A stretch of DNA of 64,000 nt from Pannonibacter carbonis (GCF_003012935.1 NZ_PUDR01000018.1:1-64000), one strand, 5' to 3'; shown: positions 54,689-63,956, counted from the stretch's first letter. Numbers and translations are program-made. The notes: generated by a model from the letters alone, not told the origin.

Positions 54689-55794
54689 TGGCCTATGTCG
54701 CAACCCGTGGCGGGGAAAAAGCCATTGACCAGTCCGAGCGCCTCTACCGCGCCGACATGGGCACCATCGATGCCGGGCGTATTGCGGAAATCCGCCGCGC
54801 CCTGCCCTGGCTGATCGACCGGGTGATGGGCGAGGCCTCGCTCTACGAGGCCGATCTGGCGGCGCTGGCGCTGGCCCAGTCCGGTGGCGACCTCTACGAG
54901 GCGGTGCTGCTGCTGCGCGCCTGGCGCACCACCCAGCCGCGCCTCACCATCGCGGAGCCGGTGACGCAGGACAAGCTCTTCACCCACCGCCGCATCTCCG
55001 CCGCCTTCAAGGACATCCCCGGCGGCCAGATCCTCGGGCCCACGCTCGACTATTCGCACCGGCTGCTCGCCACCGGCGTGCTCGAGGGCCGTCCCTTCGT
55101 GCCCGCGGCGGTCGAACCGGCCACCACGCCCGCCCCGGCTGAGCAGCCCTCGCTGGCCGCCTGGCAGAAGGCGCAAGGCCTCGTCGCCGATCCGGCGCGC
55201 GAGGATGTCGCCCTCGACGACATTCCCGACCTGACGCGCGAGCCGCTGCTGTTCCCGGCCAAGCGCGCCCACACGCTGCAGAGCCTCGCCCGCGCCGACA
55301 CCGGCGGCGTGCTGGCGCTCGGCTATTCCGCCATGCGCGGCTATGGCAACGCCCATCCGACCGTCAACGAGCTGCGCCTCGCTGAGGCCGAAGTGGTCGT
55401 CCGCCATCCGCGCGGCACCATGTTCAGCGCCGGCCGGGTCAAGGTCTCGCAGGCAGAAGTGACGTCCAAGGGCCGCTCCGGCCAGCTGGATCTCGGCTTC
55501 TGCGCCACCTTCGGCTGGAACGAGATCAAGGTCATCGCCGGCGCCACGCTCGATCTCAACGCGCCGGATGCGCCGCAGAACTCGCCGGTCAACGAGGAGT
55601 TCTTCCTCTACCACACCGAGCCGGTCGAGGCCTCGGGCTTCTGCATCCACTTCAAGCTCCCCCACTATGTCACCTTCCAGTCGGCGCTGGATGCCCTGCG
55701 CGACGCCAAGGCGAAGGCCGCAGCCTCGGACGCGGCGTCCACAGCGTCCGCCCCTGCCCGCCAGCCGGCCGTGACCGAAGAGGTTCCCGCATGA
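54688..55794 (+). CDS. phnI: C-P lyase complex subunit PhnI
   Basis: A 368-residue nucleosidase subunit that forms ribose 1-phosphonate 5-triphosphate with PhnGH. Conserved stretches include the N-terminal RGGEKAIDQSERL, RTTQPRLTIAEPVTQDKL, GYSAMRGYGNAHPTVNELR and the metal-binding HFKLPHYVTFQ, whose two histidines (321 and 326) match His328/His333 of E. coli PhnI at the PhnI-PhnJ interface. The catalytic parts of PhnI are therefore intact, unlike those of PhnJ. It overlaps phnJ by ATGA. Confidence 0.93.
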   Translation: MAYVATRGGEKAIDQSERLYRADMGTIDAGRIAEIRRALPWLIDRVMGEASLYEADLAALALAQSGGDLYEAVLLLRAWRTTQPRLTIAEPVTQDKLFTHRRISAAFKDIPGGQILGPTLDYSHRLLATGVLEGRPFVPAAVEPATTPAPAEQPSLAAWQKAQGLVADPAREDVALDDIPDLTREPLLFPAKRAHTLQSLARADTGGVLALGYSAMRGYGNAHPTVNELRLAEAEVVVRHPRGTMFSAGRVKVSQAEVTSKGRSGQLDLGFCATFGWNEIKVIAGATLDLNAPDAPQNSPVNEEFFLYHTEPVEASGFCIHFKLPHYVTFQSALDALRDAKAKAAASDAASTASAPARQPAVTEEVPA

Positions 55795-56708
55795 CCAGCC
55801 TTGCCAGTCTGACAAAGCCCTGGGAGGCCTTCTCCTACGGTTTCCTCGATGCCTCGGCCAAGCGCGAGCTGCGCCGCAAGATGCTGAAGGCGGTCGCCGT
55901 GCCCGGCTGCCAGATGCCCTATGCCAGCCGCGAGGTGCCGATTGCGCGCGGCTGGGGCACAGGCGGCCTGCAGGTGACCCTGACGCTGCTGAAGCCCACC
56001 TCCGTGGTCAAGGTCATCGACCAGGGCGCCGATGACAGCGTCAACGCCGCCTCGATCCGCAAGTTCCTCTCCCGCGTCTCCGGCGCCGGCAAGACCTGGG
56101 ACACGGGCGAGGCGACGATCCTGCAGTCGCGCCACCGGGTGCCGGAGGAAGTCCTGCGCGAGGATCAGATCCTCGTGCTGCAGGTGCCCAACCCGGAACC
56201 GTTGCGTCCTGTCGAGCCCAACATGTCGGTCGCCCGCCAGATGCACGCCGATGCTGACTACGGCCGGCTCTGGCTGACGCTCTACGAGCAGATGGTCCGC
56301 TCCGGCCGCATCATGCAGGGCGCGGCCTATCCGAGCCTCGTCAACGGCCGCCATGTCATGACGCCCTCGCCGATCCCGCGCTGGGACGTGCCGAAGCTGC
56401 ATATGGCAAGGCACCTCACCTTCCTCTCGGCCGGCCGCGAGAAGCGCCTCTATGCCGTGCCGCCCTACACCCGGGTCGAGCCGCTGGTCTTCTCCGACGT
56501 GCCCTACAAGGTCGAGGAACACCACGACCTCACCTGCCACCGCTCCGGCCTCACCGGCTATTTCATGAACGAGATCCCGCAGAACGACGGCTCGTCCAGC
56601 TTCGAGGTCTCCGACAGCCACTTCGGCATCAAGGCCATCCGCCGCAGCGAGGGCGAGGCCCTGGCCCCCATCGACACCTGGTACAAGAACGGAGAGCTCC
56701 AGCCATGA
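55791..56708 (+). CDS. phnJ: C-P lyase subunit PhnJ homologue lacking the radical-SAM cysteines
   Basis: A 305-residue PhnJ-family protein. Conserved parts include FSYGFLDASAKRELRRKML, the glycine in AVAVPGCQMPY (Gly39, counterpart of E. coli Gly32), RGWGTGGLQVT, VIDQGADDSVNAASIRKFL, LQSRHRVPEE (His115) and EKRLYAVPPYTRVE. In E. coli the C-terminus binds the iron-sulfur cluster by Cys241, Cys244 and Cys266 and uses Cys272. Here the same stretch aligns residue by residue with one gap, but only the first is cysteine: Cys249, Ser252, Val273, Gly279. The whole protein has just two cysteines (40 and 249). The tail is about 25 residues longer than in E. coli. No frameshift explains this. It may catalyse a different step or need another partner. 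Confidence 0.85.
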   Translation: MTSLASLTKPWEAFSYGFLDASAKRELRRKMLKAVAVPGCQMPYASREVPIARGWGTGGLQVTLTLLKPTSVVKVIDQGADDSVNAASIRKFLSRVSGAGKTWDTGEATILQSRHRVPEEVLREDQILVLQVPNPEPLRPVEPNMSVARQMHADADYGRLWLTLYEQMVRSGRIMQGAAYPSLVNGRHVMTPSPIPRWDVPKLHMARHLTFLSAGREKRLYAVPPYTRVEPLVFSDVPYKVEEHHDLTCHRSGLTGYFMNEIPQNDGSSSFEVSDSHFGIKAIRRSEGEALAPIDTWYKNGELQP

Positions 56709-57532
56709 CCGCCCAAAGCCCCGCGCCGCGCGGCGAGGCCGCTCCGCGCCAGCTGCCGCAGTTGATGACGACGCCGCCGATTCTCACCATGCGCGGCATC
56801 ACCCGCCGCTTCGGCAAGGTCACCGCGCTTGAGGACGTGGATGCCACCGTCTATCCGGGCGAGGTGCTCGGCATCGTCGGCGAGAGCGGCTCCGGCAAGT
56901 CGACGCTCCTGCGCATGATGAACCTCGAGGACACGCCCGACACCGGCACCTACGAGCTGGACCTGCCGGGCCTTGGCGGCAACCTGTTCGGCCTCGACCG
57001 TTTCGAGCGGCGCATGCTCTGCGCCCGCAACATCGGCATCGTCTACCAGAACCCGCATCTCGGCCTGCTGATGCGCCATTCCTCCTCCGGCAACGTGGCC
57101 GAACGCCTGCTCATCGCCGGCGAGCGCAGCTTCAAGGTGCTGCGCGACAAGGCCCGCGAGGCGCTGGACGCGTCCGAGTTCCCGCTGGAGCGCATGGATG
57201 CCCGGCCCATCGAGCTGTCGGGCGGCATGCAGCAGCGCGTGCAGCTCGCCAAGGCCATCGCGCTCGAACCGGCGCTCCTGCTGCTCGACGAGCCGACCAC
57301 CGGGCTCGACGTCTCTGTCCAGGCCCTCGTCCTCGACACGCTGAAGCGGCTGCAGCGCGACCGCTCCATCACCATGGTCATCGTCTCGCATGACCTTGGC
57401 GTCATTCACACCATGGCCGACCGGGTCATGGTCATGCGCCGCGGCCGGGTGGTCGAGCAGGGGCTGGTCGACCAGGTCTTCCAGGACCCGCAGCACGAAT
57501 ACACCCAGCAGCTCGTCCACGCGAAACTTTGA
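56705..57532 (+). CDS. phnK: C-P lyase-associated ATPase PhnK
   Basis: A 275-residue ABC-type ATPase that binds the PhnGHIJ core rather than a membrane permease. Walker A GESGSGKST, the signature LSGGMQQRVQLAKAI, Walker B LLLLDEPTTGLDVS and VIVSHDLGVIH are intact. The N-terminal 25 residues are an extension before PPILTMRGIT. It overlaps phnJ by ATGA, so expression is coupled. In E. coli PhnK contacts PhnJ directly, so it is a natural place to look for compensation of the unusual PhnJ. Confidence 0.9.
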   Translation: MTAQSPAPRGEAAPRQLPQLMTTPPILTMRGITRRFGKVTALEDVDATVYPGEVLGIVGESGSGKSTLLRMMNLEDTPDTGTYELDLPGLGGNLFGLDRFERRMLCARNIGIVYQNPHLGLLMRHSSSGNVAERLLIAGERSFKVLRDKAREALDASEFPLERMDARPIELSGGMQQRVQLAKAIALEPALLLLDEPTTGLDVSVQALVLDTLKRLQRDRSITMVIVSHDLGVIHTMADRVMVMRRGRVVEQGLVDQVFQDPQHEYTQQLVHAKL

Positions 57533-57552
57533 CAGCTAAGGATCACGCTCGT

Positions 57553-58314
57553 ATGACCCCGGTTCTCGACGTGGAAGGCCTGTCGAAGCGCTTCCACATG
57601 TATCACCTCGACCAGGACCTGCACGCCTTCAGCGGCATTTCCTTCCGTCTTCACGCCGGCGAATTCCTGCTGCTGCGCGGCGAAAACGGCGTCGGCAAGT
57701 CCACCCTCCTGCGCACCCTCTACCGCAGCTACCTGCCCCAGGCCGGTCACATCTGGTACCAGGCCGCAGAGGGCCGCATTGACCTTGCCACCGCTGCCGA
57801 CGTGGACATTACCTTGTTGCGCCGCCGCGACATCGGCTTCGTCACCCAGTTCCTCGTTGCCCGTCCGCGTGTGGCGGCCGACGAGATCGTGGCCGAACCG
57901 CTGCGCCGCGCCGGCGTGGCTCAGGCGGAAGCGCTGGACGAGGCTCGCCGCTGGCTCGGCGAGTTCGGCGTCAAGCGCGACCTCTGGCGCGCCTATCCCA
58001 CCACCTTCTCCGGCGGCGAGCAGCAGAAGGTGAACCTCGCCCGCGCGCTGATCCTGCCGCAGAAGCTCCTGCTGCTCGATGAGCCGACCGCCTCGCTCGA
58101 CGCCGGCGCCCGTGCGGCGCTCGTCCGCCGCCTCGCCGATCTCAAGTCCGCCGGGGTCGCCATGATCGGCGTCTTCCACCATCCCGGCGACGTGGCCGAC
58201 CTCATTGACCGGGAAATCCTCCTGACCACCCAGCGCCTGCCGGATGAAGCTGGCGCTGAAACCCAAGCCGCCCCCAAAGCCGCACCTGGAGACCTTGAGC
58301 ATGTGGCTGTCTGA
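57553..58314 (+). CDS. phnL: C-P lyase-associated ATPase PhnL
   Basis: A 253-residue ABC-type ATPase. Walker A is RGENGVGKST, the signature FSGGEQQKVNLARAL and Walker B LLLLDEPTASLD. HMYHLDQDLHAFSGISFRL near the start is typical of PhnL. The start is ATG 57553 after AAGGAT, with an in-frame TTG at 57529 as alternative. The end overlaps phnM. PhnL docks on PhnK as the second ATPase of the complex. Confidence 0.88.
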   Translation: MTPVLDVEGLSKRFHMYHLDQDLHAFSGISFRLHAGEFLLLRGENGVGKSTLLRTLYRSYLPQAGHIWYQAAEGRIDLATAADVDITLLRRRDIGFVTQFLVARPRVAADEIVAEPLRRAGVAQAEALDEARRWLGEFGVKRDLWRAYPTTFSGGEQQKVNLARALILPQKLLLLDEPTASLDAGARAALVRRLADLKSAGVAMIGVFHHPGDVADLIDREILLTTQRLPDEAGAETQAAPKAAPGDLEHVAV

Positions 58315-59473
58315 TTTTCGCATCGTCACCCCGACCGAGGTGATCGAGCACGGTTCGCTGCGCATCGAGGACGGGCACATCGCCGAGCTGCGCGAGGGCC
58401 CCGTCGCCGGCGCCAGCCTTCAGGGCAACGGCCTCCTGCTCCTGCCAGGCTTCGTCGACATGCACGGCGACATGGTCGAGCGCGAGGTCGAGCCGCGTCC
58501 CAACGTGCCGATGCCGCTGGAACTGGGCCTGCGCGACCTCGACCGGCGCCTGGCCGGCGCCGGCTTCACGACGGCCTATGCCGCCGTGTCCTTCAGCCCC
58601 ATGTCGACCTATGGCCACCTGCGCAGCTACGAGCACACCAGCGCGGTGATCCGCAAGCTCAAGGCCATGCGCGACAGCCTCAACGTCGACCACCGCGTCC
58701 ACGCCCGCTTCGAGATCACCTTCCCCAAGGCGCTGGACGTCATCGGCGAGCTGATTTCGGAAGGCACCGTCGACCTCATCTCCCTGACCGACCACACCCC
58801 CGGTCAGGGCCAGTACCGCGACATCGAACGCCACGCACAGAAAATGGCCCGCGAGAAGGGCATGAGCCGCGAGGAGGCCGCCGAGGCCATTGCCCGCCGC
58901 ATCGAGGAACGGACCCAGCCGGCCGACGTGCTGGCCGCCACCCTCTCGGCCATTTCCGACCTGTGCCGCAGCCATGGCGTGGCACTCGCCAGCCATGACG
59001 ACGACACGCTGGCCAAGGTCGCGCTGATGCAGGGCCTCGGCGTCGTCATCAGCGAGTTTCCGGTGACGCTCGAGGCCGCCCGGGAGGCCCGCCGCCTCGG
59101 GCTCGCCACCGCCATGGGCGCCCCCAACGCCCTGCGCGGCCAGTCCTACTCCGGCAACCTGTCGGCCCGGGAGGCCCATGCGACCGGTGTGCTCGACATG
59201 CTGGCCTCGGACTACCATCCGTCCGCCATGCTGCCGGCGCTCCTGGAACTGGCGAAGACCGATCCCGCCGGCCTGCCCGGCGCGGTGCGCCTCGCCACCC
59301 GCAACCCGTCCGAATCCTTGGGTCTGACCGACCGCGGCAGCCTCGAGACCGGCCGCCTTGCCGACCTTGTCATTGCGGATGAAACAGACATTGGCCATAT
59401 CCGCGCCACCCTGCGCCAGGGCCGGTTCATCTACTCCGACGGCTCCCTCGGCAGCACCCTGCGCGCCGCCTGA
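58301..59473 (+). CDS. phnM: alpha-D-ribose 1-methylphosphonate 5-triphosphate diphosphatase
   Basis: A 390-residue amidohydrolase that releases pyrophosphate from ribose 1-phosphonate 5-triphosphate to give the PhnJ substrate. Motifs are PGFVDMHGDMVEREVEPRP, RFEITFPKAL, LTDHTPGQGQYRD, LASHDDDT and LASDYHPSAML with the metal ligands. ATG 58301 lies inside the end of phnL, after CTGGAGA. A long REP-like region follows. Confidence 0.92.
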   Translation: MWLSDFRIVTPTEVIEHGSLRIEDGHIAELREGPVAGASLQGNGLLLLPGFVDMHGDMVEREVEPRPNVPMPLELGLRDLDRRLAGAGFTTAYAAVSFSPMSTYGHLRSYEHTSAVIRKLKAMRDSLNVDHRVHARFEITFPKALDVIGELISEGTVDLISLTDHTPGQGQYRDIERHAQKMAREKGMSREEAAEAIARRIEERTQPADVLAATLSAISDLCRSHGVALASHDDDTLAKVALMQGLGVVISEFPVTLEAAREARRLGLATAMGAPNALRGQSYSGNLSAREAHATGVLDMLASDYHPSAMLPALLELAKTDPAGLPGAVRLATRNPSESLGLTDRGSLETGRLADLVIADETDIGHIRATLRQGRFIYSDGSLGSTLRAA

Positions 59474-59574
59474 CCAGCTGCGGCTCGATCAGCCAACGCC
59501 CATGCTCACCCAGCCCGCCCTTGTGGGCTGGGTAATCGCTGGTTGGGCCAGAAGGTTTCACCCTGCCGGAGCCT

Positions 59575-59740
59575 CTCGGCTCCCCTCCCCCTCGTGGGGA
59601 GGGGGTTGGGGGTGGGGGGAGCGGACTTAAATCCAGGGTAAATACGTTGCGGATTGGGCGTACTTCGGACGCTTTGCGACCCAACGTCTGCCCGTGCCCC
59701 CCCACCCCTTACCCCTCCCCACGAGGGGGAGGGGAGCTGA
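59575..59740. repeat. long inverted repeat of a dispersed intergenic element
   Basis: CTCCCCTCCCCCTCGTGGGG with GAGGGGG (from about 59580) and the complementary CCCCTCCCCACGAGGGGGAG (from about 59712) frame an 80-bp middle, so the two arms can fold back on each other. The type (CTCCCC...CGTGGGGAGGGG) is a common dispersed element in Hyphomicrobiales genomes. It occupies the space between phnM and the convergent methyltransferase gene and may end both transcripts. Confidence 0.6.
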
Positions 59741-59827
59741 GAGGCCTCGAAAACCGTCTGGCCGCACATGCGACAGCCCCCGGTGAGGGCAGCGAGTAGC
59801 CCCTCCCCGCACCCGACCAGCCCCCGC

Positions 59828-60637
59828 TCAGCCGCCCTTGGCCGACCGGGCCCGGCGTTGCGTCCACCGCACCAGCGTGTCGAACTGCACCTCCATCCGC
59901 GCCTCGCCGGAGAGCCCGTGCCGGGCGCAGATCTCCAGATAGTCCGCCATCACCCGCGACAGCCCGAGACGCCGCACCACCGCCCAGACGGTCGCCCGCG
60001 TCAGGTAGAAGTCGATCAGCTCGCGCGCGGTGAAGGCACGCGACCAGGGCCAGCGCCGGCTGTGCGCCGTCAGGAACCCGTCTAGGCCGGAGAGCTCCGT
60101 GTGGCTCGGCTCCTTGCGCAGTTCGCGGGCTTCCAGCTCCACCCGGCTCGGATAATGCTCGCTGACATAGGCCTCGAAGTCGTCGAAGATCTGCGCCGGC
60201 CGCCGCCGGTTGCGCACCAGCGCCAGCACGCCCCCCGGTGCCAGGATCCGCGCCGCTTCGGCATAGAATTTCGGCCGGTCGAACCAGTGCACCGCCGAAC
60301 AGGCAACCACCAGCGAGGCAAAGCCCGATGGCAGCGCCAGCTGCTCGGCCGGCGCTGCGATGATCTGCACCTGCGGCGTGGTGCGGAACCTTCGCATCAG
60401 CACCCGGCGCATGTCCTCGCCCGGTTCGCTGGCGATCACGCTCCAGCCCTCGCCGAGGCCGGTCAGCAGGTTGTCGGTCGAGTTGCCCGGCCCAGCCCCA
60501 ACGTCGACGGCCACCCGAAGACCCTGCCGCGTCGGACAGGTCTGGGCCAGATGCGCAAACACATCGCAAGGGTACCCGGGACGATTGGCTTCGTAGAACT
60601 CGGCCAGTCCCTCGAACTGATCGGCAGTCTCGATCAT
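59828..60637 (-). CDS. class I SAM-dependent methyltransferase
   Basis: A 269-residue methyltransferase. Motif I is AVDVGAGPGNSTDNLL, with the acidic end of strand 2 in IASEPGEDMRRVL, then ACSAVHWFDRPKFYAEAARI and LAPGGVLALVRN. It resembles trans-aconitate-type or ubiquinone-type small-molecule methyltransferases. The ATG at 60637 begins MIETADQFEGLAEFYEANRP, the usual start of the group; an extension to 60751 has no support. It sits on the opposite strand between the two phn units. A link to phosphonate metabolism is possible but not shown. Confidence 0.82.
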   Translation of the reverse strand: MIETADQFEGLAEFYEANRPGYPCDVFAHLAQTCPTRQGLRVAVDVGAGPGNSTDNLLTGLGEGWSVIASEPGEDMRRVLMRRFRTTPQVQIIAAPAEQLALPSGFASLVVACSAVHWFDRPKFYAEAARILAPGGVLALVRNRRRPAQIFDDFEAYVSEHYPSRVELEARELRKEPSHTELSGLDGFLTAHSRRWPWSRAFTARELIDFYLTRATVWAVVRRLGLSRVMADYLEICARHGLSGEARMEVQFDTLVRWTQRRARSAKGG

Positions 60638-60881
60638 GATTGCGCTTTCGGCGGACGGTGCCAGCAACAGCAAAGGTCCGAAATTGGTTCGAATGACTTT
60701 GCGCCAAACCCATGACAGTTCCGCGACCAGCAGATGAACTTTCCATGTCATTCACTTCCCGCACGGACATCCGAAGGTAACCTAACATTCTGTTTTCAAT
60801 AACTATTCCGCCGCCCTCTGATCAGCTCGCCTCTTTGCCATAAGCGGCCCAAGTCCATGCCTGTGGCCCACCCGGTGTGTG

Positions 60882-60899
60882 CGTCACAGGTCCGTCACA
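60882..60899 (+). promoter_or_regulatory. Pho box upstream of phnD
   Basis: CGTCACA, GGTC and CGTCACA form a perfect direct repeat of 11-bp period, a clear PhoB-type site, about 300 bp before phnD and followed 18 bp later by the PhnF palindrome. It indicates induction by phosphate limitation. Confidence 0.75.
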
Positions 60900-60916
60900 A
60901 AAAGCCCAACGAAAAT

Positions 60917-60928
60917 TCATTCGGATGA
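60917..60928. promoter_or_regulatory. PhnF-type operator upstream of phnD
   Basis: TCATTCGGATGA matches the perfect palindrome upstream of phnF (TCATTCGAATGA) at 11 of 12 positions. The gap between here and phnD (60929-61195) is AT-richer and should be the leader of the phnD message. No gene is apparent in it. Confidence 0.65.
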
Positions 60929-61195
60929 CGCAGCGCTGTTACAGAGGCGAGGCAGTGTGCCCGTCATGAAGCAGGTCATCATGTCTGTGCCTGGCCAAGG
61001 CCGCACGATCATGCCGACTGGCTTGGAAGAACGACGGTTTAAATTAGCCAACCACCTACCAACCGCCTGCAAACTATGACGAAATCTGAGCAATCAGGCA
61101 GTCATAAAACAACAATGCAAAGAATATAGATAAAACGCGGCGTTGGAACACCGGTTGGCAACGAGCCATCACGCAACTTGCATCAGGAGCAGATC

Positions 61196-62119
61196 GTGTA
61201 TAGCAAGATTTTTACTGCCTTTGCCGTAGCAGCAGCTACCTTTACTGCAACGACGTCGGCCTTCGCTGATTGGCGTGACCAGATCCCGGTCGTCCGCGTC
61301 GGCATCATCGGCGGCGAGAACGAAGCCGACCGCCTGAAGCGCCTGTCCTGCCTTGAAGTCAAGATCAAGGAAAAGGTCGAGCTTCCAGTCCAGTTCTTCC
61401 CGGCTACCGACTACGCCGGTGTCATGCAGGGCCTGCTCGCTGGCCAGCTCGAGATGGCCGGCCTCGGCCCCGTCGGCTATGCCGGCATCATGCTGCAGGA
61501 CGAGAACGCGGTCGAGCCCTTCGTCGTCAGCTCGAATGTCGACGGCTCGCTCGGCTACTATTCGGTCATCATCACCCGCGCTGACAGCGGTATCACCGAC
61601 CTTGAAGGCCTGAAGGGCAAGTCGCTGGCCTGGGCCGATCCGAACTCCTCGTCCGGCTATCTTTATCCCAAGGCAGGCCTGGAACTCGCCGATATCAAGA
61701 TCGACGAGTATTTCAGCTCGACCGGTTTCTCCGGTGGCCATGAGCAGAGCGTTCTGGCCGTGCTCGACAAGCAGTATGACTCTGCTGCGACCTGGTCCTC
61801 CATGATGGGCGAGAAGGCCGAGGGCTACACCCGCGGCAACATCCGCCGCATGGTCGATAAGGGCATGTTGAAGATGGACGACATCAACATCGTCTGGCAG
61901 TCCGGCCTGATCCCGAACGGCCCGACCGTGATCCGCAAGGACCTGCCGGCTGAGTTCAAGGCTGCGATGCTGGATCTCTACACCAACCTGCATGTCTCCG
62001 ACCCTGAGTGCTACAAGGCCGTCATGGGCGGTGAAGGCGCCGGTTACGTCGTGCCGCCGGTCGGCTTCTATGACGAGACCATTGAACTGCGCCGCCGCGA
62101 AGTCGCCGGTTCGCGCTGA
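61196..62119 (+). CDS. phnD: phosphonate ABC transporter, periplasmic binding protein
   Basis: A 307-residue PhnD-family protein that captures phosphonates in the periplasm. A signal peptide ([19 protein letters not shown]) is followed by the mature domain with [40 protein letters not shown] and the ligand loop [16 protein letters not shown] 61196 is chosen because AGGAGCAG precedes it; TTG 61178 is in frame but lacks support. A strong terminator-like hairpin follows, separating it from phnC. Confidence 0.92.
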   Translation: MYSKIFTAFAVAAATFTATTSAFADWRDQIPVVRVGIIGGENEADRLKRLSCLEVKIKEKVELPVQFFPATDYAGVMQGLLAGQLEMAGLGPVGYAGIMLQDENAVEPFVVSSNVDGSLGYYSVIITRADSGITDLEGLKGKSLAWADPNSSSGYLYPKAGLELADIKIDEYFSSTGFSGGHEQSVLAVLDKQYDSAATWSSMMGEKAEGYTRGNIRRMVDKGMLKMDDINIVWQSGLIPNGPTVIRKDLPAEFKAAMLDLYTNLHVSDPECYKAVMGGEGAGYVVPPVGFYDETIELRRREVAGSR

Positions 62120-62136
62120 TCACGAGTGTCTTGGAC

Positions 62137-62161
62137 GGGCGGCGCCTTGCGCCGCCCTTTT
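62137..62161 (+). terminator. intrinsic terminator or attenuator between phnD and phnC
   Basis: GGGCGGCGC and GCGCCGCCC form a perfect 9-bp stem with a 3-nt loop, followed by TTTT. It sits 17 bp after phnD and 29 bp before phnC. It probably reduces read-through to phnC-E so that binding protein is made in excess. Confidence 0.8.
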
Positions 62162-62190
62162 CCCCTTTGGTCCCGACAGTGGAGATCGCG

Positions 62191-63009
62191 ATGCTGGAGT
62201 TCTCTGGCCTCACCAAGGCCTTTGGCAACCACAAGGCTGTCAACAATATTACCCTGACCATTCCGCAGGGCCAGATGGTCGGCGTCATCGGCCGCTCGGG
62301 TGCCGGCAAGTCAACGCTGCTGCGCATGATCAACCGCCTCGCCGCCCCGACCGAGGGCCAGATCCGCTTTGACGGCCGCGACGTCTCTGCCCTGAAGGGC
62401 CGCGATCTTCTCGCCTGGCGTTCCGAATGCGCCATGGTGTTCCAGCAGTTCAATCTTGTCGGACGCATGTCGGTCATCAACAACGTACTGATGGGCCGGA
62501 TTTTCCATCACAGTTTCGCAACCGCCATGCTGCAGGCCTTCAGCGCCGAGGAACGGGCCCTGGCCATTCGCGCTCTCGACCGTCTCGGCATGGCCCACAC
62601 CGCCTTGCAGCGCGCCGAAACCCTCTCGGGCGGCCAGATGCAGCGCGTCGCCATCGCACGCGCCCTGGTGCAGCGCCCGAAGGTCATGCTGGCCGACGAG
62701 CCGATCGCCTCGCTGGATCCGCTCAATGCCAAGGTGGTGATGGATGCCCTGCGCCGCATCAACCAGGAAGACGGCATCACCGTTCTTGCAAATCTCCACA
62801 CCCTCGACACGGCGCGCACCTATTGTGACCGTATCGTCGGCCTGATGTCTGGCGCGGTCGTCTTCGATGGCACCCCGGACCAGTTGACCGATCGCCAGGC
62901 CCGCGAGATCTATGGCGCGGAAGCCGATGACGCCTTCAGCGAAGGGGTGACGTCCACGATGCTGACCCCGCGCGCACAGGCCGCCGACACATTCGACTCG
63001 GCCGCGTGA
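62191..63009 (+). CDS. phnC: phosphonate ABC transporter, ATPase
   Basis: A 272-residue ATPase of the phosphonate importer. Walker A is GRSGAGKST, the signature [16 protein letters not shown], Walker [14 protein letters not shown], and VLANLHTLD holds the switch His. GGAGATCGCG precedes ATG 62191. It overlaps the phnE1 gene by ATG/GTG spacing at 63006. The C-terminal 30 residues are an Ala-rich extension. Confidence 0.92.
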   Translation: MLEFSGLTKAFGNHKAVNNITLTIPQGQMVGVIGRSGAGKSTLLRMINRLAAPTEGQIRFDGRDVSALKGRDLLAWRSECAMVFQQFNLVGRMSVINNVLMGRIFHHSFATAMLQAFSAEERALAIRALDRLGMAHTALQRAETLSGGQMQRVAIARALVQRPKVMLADEPIASLDPLNAKVVMDALRRINQEDGITVLANLHTLDTARTYCDRIVGLMSGAVVFDGTPDQLTDRQAREIYGAEADDAFSEGVTSTMLTPRAQAADTFDSAA

Positions 63010-63956
63010 TCAAGACCATGTCATCCCACCATCTTGCCACACCCGCTTTCGTGATCGAGCCCGGCCAGGACCCGGTCACGATATTCGAGAAACATCGCGC
63101 CGAACTGCAGCGGTCCCGGCTGTTCATGAACATCGCCATGGCCGTGCTGTTTGCACTGCTGCTGGCTGTCTCGATCTATGTCTCGAAATTCTATCCGGAC
63201 AGGCTCTGGGCCGGACTGCCCCGGATCTTTGAATATTTCGGCACGGTGATGCCGAACCTTGAAGCCGACAACCTGTTCGCCGCCCGCCAGGCCAACGGCA
63301 AGGCCGTACCCGGATCGATCCTCTACTGGTACAGCGACCTCGGCAAATACCTGCAGCTGTTGTTCGAAACCGTCCTGATGGCCATTACGGCCACCATGCT
63401 CGGCGCAGCGATCGCCTTCCTGCTGTCCTTCCCGGCTGCCCGCAACCTGGCGCCGCTGCGCTGGATCAACGTGCTGGCCCGGCGCACGACGGAAGTCCTG
63501 CGCGGCGTTCCGGAGATCATCATCGCGCTGCTGCTGGTGTTTGCCCTTGGCATCGGACCGCTCGCCGGGGTGCTGGCCATCGCCATCCACACCGCAGGCG
63601 CACTCGGCAAGCTGTTCTCGGAAGTGAACGAGAATGCCTCGATGCGTCCGGTCGAAGGCCTTCGGTCGGTCGGCGGAACCTGGTGGGATGAGATGCGCTT
63701 CGGCATCGTGCCGCAGGTTCTGCCCAACTTTGTCTCCTATTCACTGCTACGCTTCGAGATCAACGTCCGCTCCTCCTCCATTGTCGGCTTTGTCGGCGCC
63801 GGCGGCATTGGCCAGGAACTGAACCACACCATCAGTTTCTACAATGACGACCGGGTGATGGCGGTCCTGATCCTGATCGTGCTCCTCGTCACGGTGATCG
63901 ACCTGATTTCCGAGCGCCTGCGCACCCACCTCGTTGGCCGGGAGAACCTGATATGA
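63006..63956 (+). CDS. phnE: phosphonate ABC transporter, permease 1
   Basis: A 316-residue inner-membrane permease. The first helix is at residues about 42-60 ([18 protein letters not shown]). The transport domain follows, with [20 protein letters not shown] and [17 protein letters not shown]. It starts with GTG 63006, or ATG 63018 in frame. It is followed by a second permease gene through ATGA coupling, the phnE1-phnE2 arrangement known from rhizobia. Confidence 0.9.
   Translation: MIKTMSSHHLATPAFVIEPGQDPVTIFEKHRAELQRSRLFMNIAMAVLFALLLAVSIYVSKFYPDRLWAGLPRIFEYFGTVMPNLEADNLFAARQANGKAVPGSILYWYSDLGKYLQLLFETVLMAITATMLGAAIAFLLSFPAARNLAPLRWINVLARRTTEVLRGVPEIIIALLLVFALGIGPLAGVLAIAIHTAGALGKLFSEVNENASMRPVEGLRSVGGTWWDEMRFGIVPQVLPNFVSYSLLRFEINVRSSSIVGFVGAGGIGQELNHTISFYNDDRVMAVLILIVLLVTVIDLISERLRTHLVGRENLI

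Noticed and set aside
56530-56640. Frameshift as the cause of the missing PhnJ cysteines
   Set aside because: The alternative frames here give no CxxC motif and soon hit stops, while the used frame keeps the flanking aligned residues and continues in good coding sequence to the phnK overlap.
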